A DNA stretch of 64,000 nucleotides from Lachnospiraceae bacterium (GTDB lineage: Bacteria > Bacillota > Clostridia > Lachnospirales > Lachnospiraceae). Below, in pieces: positions 62,898 to 64,000 of the stretch; position 1 is the first letter of the stretch; each line of letters opens with the position of its first letter. The stretch covers positions 69,009 to 133,008 of the forward strand of contig CAAGDV010000036.1 of NCBI GenBank assembly GCA_900768755.1, given 5' to 3'. The position numbers and the translations under genes were made by a program. The notes beneath the pieces were generated by a model, which made no database searches, was not told the origin of the DNA, and saw nothing but the letters and a program-made list of their open reading frames with translations.

Positions 62898-64000
62898 ATG
62901 AAAACAAGAGTAATGAAGAGAATCGTATCTTTTGCATTGACAATGGTAGCTGCAGTATCAATGATTGCAGCAGGATTTATTACAAGAGCGAAGGCTGATG
63001 ACAATGTGTATGAGAATTTCCTTGAGGAATTAAAAGATACACAGAACTTTGTCGTCTATGCTGAGAATTTTTATCAGAGATGTCATATTGACGGAAATAT
63101 AGCAGTTAAATTCCTTGAAGAGGCTACAGAGGGAATTAAATCTCCTGTATATTATTATTCTTATGTGGCTAACGGAAAAGGAAACAGTTATTCATATCTT
63201 AACGGCAACACATTTCTTTTCGGAAGTAAAGTTTTGCCGGGCAATCTTAACGGCGGCAGCAGATTTATGGAAATTAAAGGAAACGGAAATGCTGCATCAA
63301 TAATCGCTGCAGAGATGGGACTTGATTATGCAAAGGTTGCAAGAGAGATTTCAATCAGCAATGTTCTCAGTTCAATCAATGAGACATCAATCAAGGTTAG
63401 AAATGCAATGAGCAATGAGAGTACAGGACTTGCAGCACTCAACAAATTAAACACCTCCGCAACATATAATTTTATATTCGCAACAACACAGGATATCGCT
63501 AATCCTGAATTCATAAGAGCAGTAGACAGATATTCATCACAGGTTCTTAATCAGACAAATAAGATGCTTGTAATTATGATCATTCCTGATTCAAAGACAG
63601 CAATGATTACTTTCAATGAGCCAATGAATGCAACGGCAGGATATTCTGCAGCATCAGGAAACCTTATCTGGGATTTTGAGAATTTCAGTGGTTCAGTAGT
63701 GATTAATGCAACAGCTGACGGTGTGTTTGTAGCTCCTAAGGCAACATTGGTTAACAATGCGCCTATTGACGGACGTTTTGTTGCTAAAGAAGTTGTACAG
63801 GGAAGCGGACAGGAGATTCATTATCCTATCGGAAGCATGGAGTGGGAGAAAGAGACAACAACTGAGGAAACTTCCACAACAACAGAGGAAGCTACTACAA
63901 CAACAGAGGAAGCAACCACAACAACAGAGGAAGCTACTACAACAACAGAGGAAGCAACCACAACAACAGAGGAAGCTACTACAACAACAGAGGAAGCTAC
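62898..64000 (+). CDS. Secreted choice-of-anchor-A-like surface protein, 3' truncated by the window
   Basis: The frame is open from ATG 62898 to the window edge (367 complete codons), with GGAGG at 62886-62890. A signal peptide (KTRVMKRIVSF, hydrophobic core, cleavage after RAKA, residue 33) is followed by a domain of about 290 residues. Its end, GVFVAPKATLVNNAPIDGRF then VAKEV and IHYPIGS, matches the pattern of choice-of-anchor A domains of adhesin-like proteins. From about residue 320 the protein becomes a Thr/Glu repeat, unit TTTTEEA, that continues past 64000. A wall anchor or other C-terminal module is expected beyond the window. Likely an exported surface protein; ligand unknown. Confidence 0.85.
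   Translation, partial: MKTRVMKRIVSFALTMVAAVSMIAAGFITRAKADDNVYENFLEELKDTQNFVVYAENFYQRCHIDGNIAVKFLEEATEGIKSPVYYYSYVANGKGNSYSYLNGNTFLFGSKVLPGNLNGGSRFMEIKGNGNAASIIAAEMGLDYAKVAREISISNVLSSINETSIKVRNAMSNESTGLAALNKLNTSATYNFIFATTQDIANPEFIRAVDRYSSQVLNQTNKMLVIMIIPDSKTAMITFNEPMNATAGYSAASGNLIWDFENFSGSVVINATADGVFVAPKATLVNNAPIDGRFVAKEVVQGSGQEIHYPIGSMEWEKETTTEETSTTTEEATTTTEEATTTTEEATTTTEEATTTTEEATTTTEEA
63850..64000 (+). repeat. 21-bp tandem repeat coding TTTTEEA
   Basis: At least five full heptapeptide units (21 bp each) run to the window edge. Two codon versions (GCT ACT... and GCA ACC...) alternate, giving a 42-bp higher-order period before the last two units, which are both of the first type. It is a stalk-like low-complexity linker of the gene starting at 62898, and prone to length change by slippage. 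Confidence 0.92.

Noticed and set aside
63850..64000. CRISPR-like tandem repeat
   Set aside because: The units are contiguous, without spacers, and read in frame as TTTTEEA within a secreted protein.

Overview
This 64 kb window is bacterial chromosome from a low-to-mid GC Firmicute, most likely a Lachnospiraceae-like clostridium. Evidence: the priA-def-fmt-rsmB-rlmN-stp-prkC-rsgA-rpe-thiN block typical of Firmicutes; a SpoVD-type second transpeptidase beside FtsI; a meso-DAP-type MurE (DNPR motif); strong AGGAGG ribosome sites with several TTG starts; a B. subtilis-type LexA box; and a Cys/Gly-rich small protein of the kind annotated in clostridia as chorion-class HCB protein 13. The genus assignment is inference. 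I see no rRNA, tRNA, CRISPR array, insertion sequence or prophage.

Layout. 1-10.7 kb: an alpha/beta-hydrolase-fold protein that has lost two triad residues, a membrane diguanylate cyclase, a YfhO-like membrane protein, a NatAB-like ABC exporter, a HAD phosphatase and a TldD/TldE-like protease pair. 10.7-13 kb: a radical SAM protein plus a DUF4130-type partner, both predicted DNA-repair proteins, behind a promoter whose spacer holds a perfect LexA box. 13-18.2 kb: a YtrA-type GntR repressor, an ABC ATPase and two paralogous large permeases, with a 10-bp-arm inverted repeat just downstream of the promoter. 18.4-37.3 kb: a long run of housekeeping genes: uppP, ftsK, fhs, folD, murE, then the priA-to-thiN block. 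ychF runs convergently into thiN.

38.4-54.6 kb: a MarR regulator and lgt, then a division and cell wall (dcw) cluster: mraZ, rsmH, ftsL-like, two class B PBPs, murD, ftsW, murA, divIB/ftsQ, ftsZ, followed by leuS. mraY, murF, murG and ftsA are absent from the cluster; murE lies about 15 kb upstream and murA sits where murG is common. The mraZ leader has two pairs of GTGG direct repeats at 10-bp spacing, a probable MraZ operator.

54.6-64 kb: three small minus-strand genes of unknown role, then icd, carbamate kinase, two adjacent COG0523 (CobW-like) GTPases, a DUF885 lipoprotein, a convergent subtilase without signal peptide, and the start of a secreted choice-of-anchor-A-like protein ending in TTTTEEA repeats that run off the window. 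The first GTPase carries an insert of about 110 residues very rich in His, Asp and Cys. The second joins a G domain to a tail resembling the DUF1980/YcgQ C-terminal domain. Together they look like a metal (probably zinc) storage or delivery module.

Best leads: the LexA-controlled radical SAM/DUF4130 pair, the His/Asp/Cys-rich GTPase with its DUF1980-like fusion partner, and the pseudo-hydrolase.
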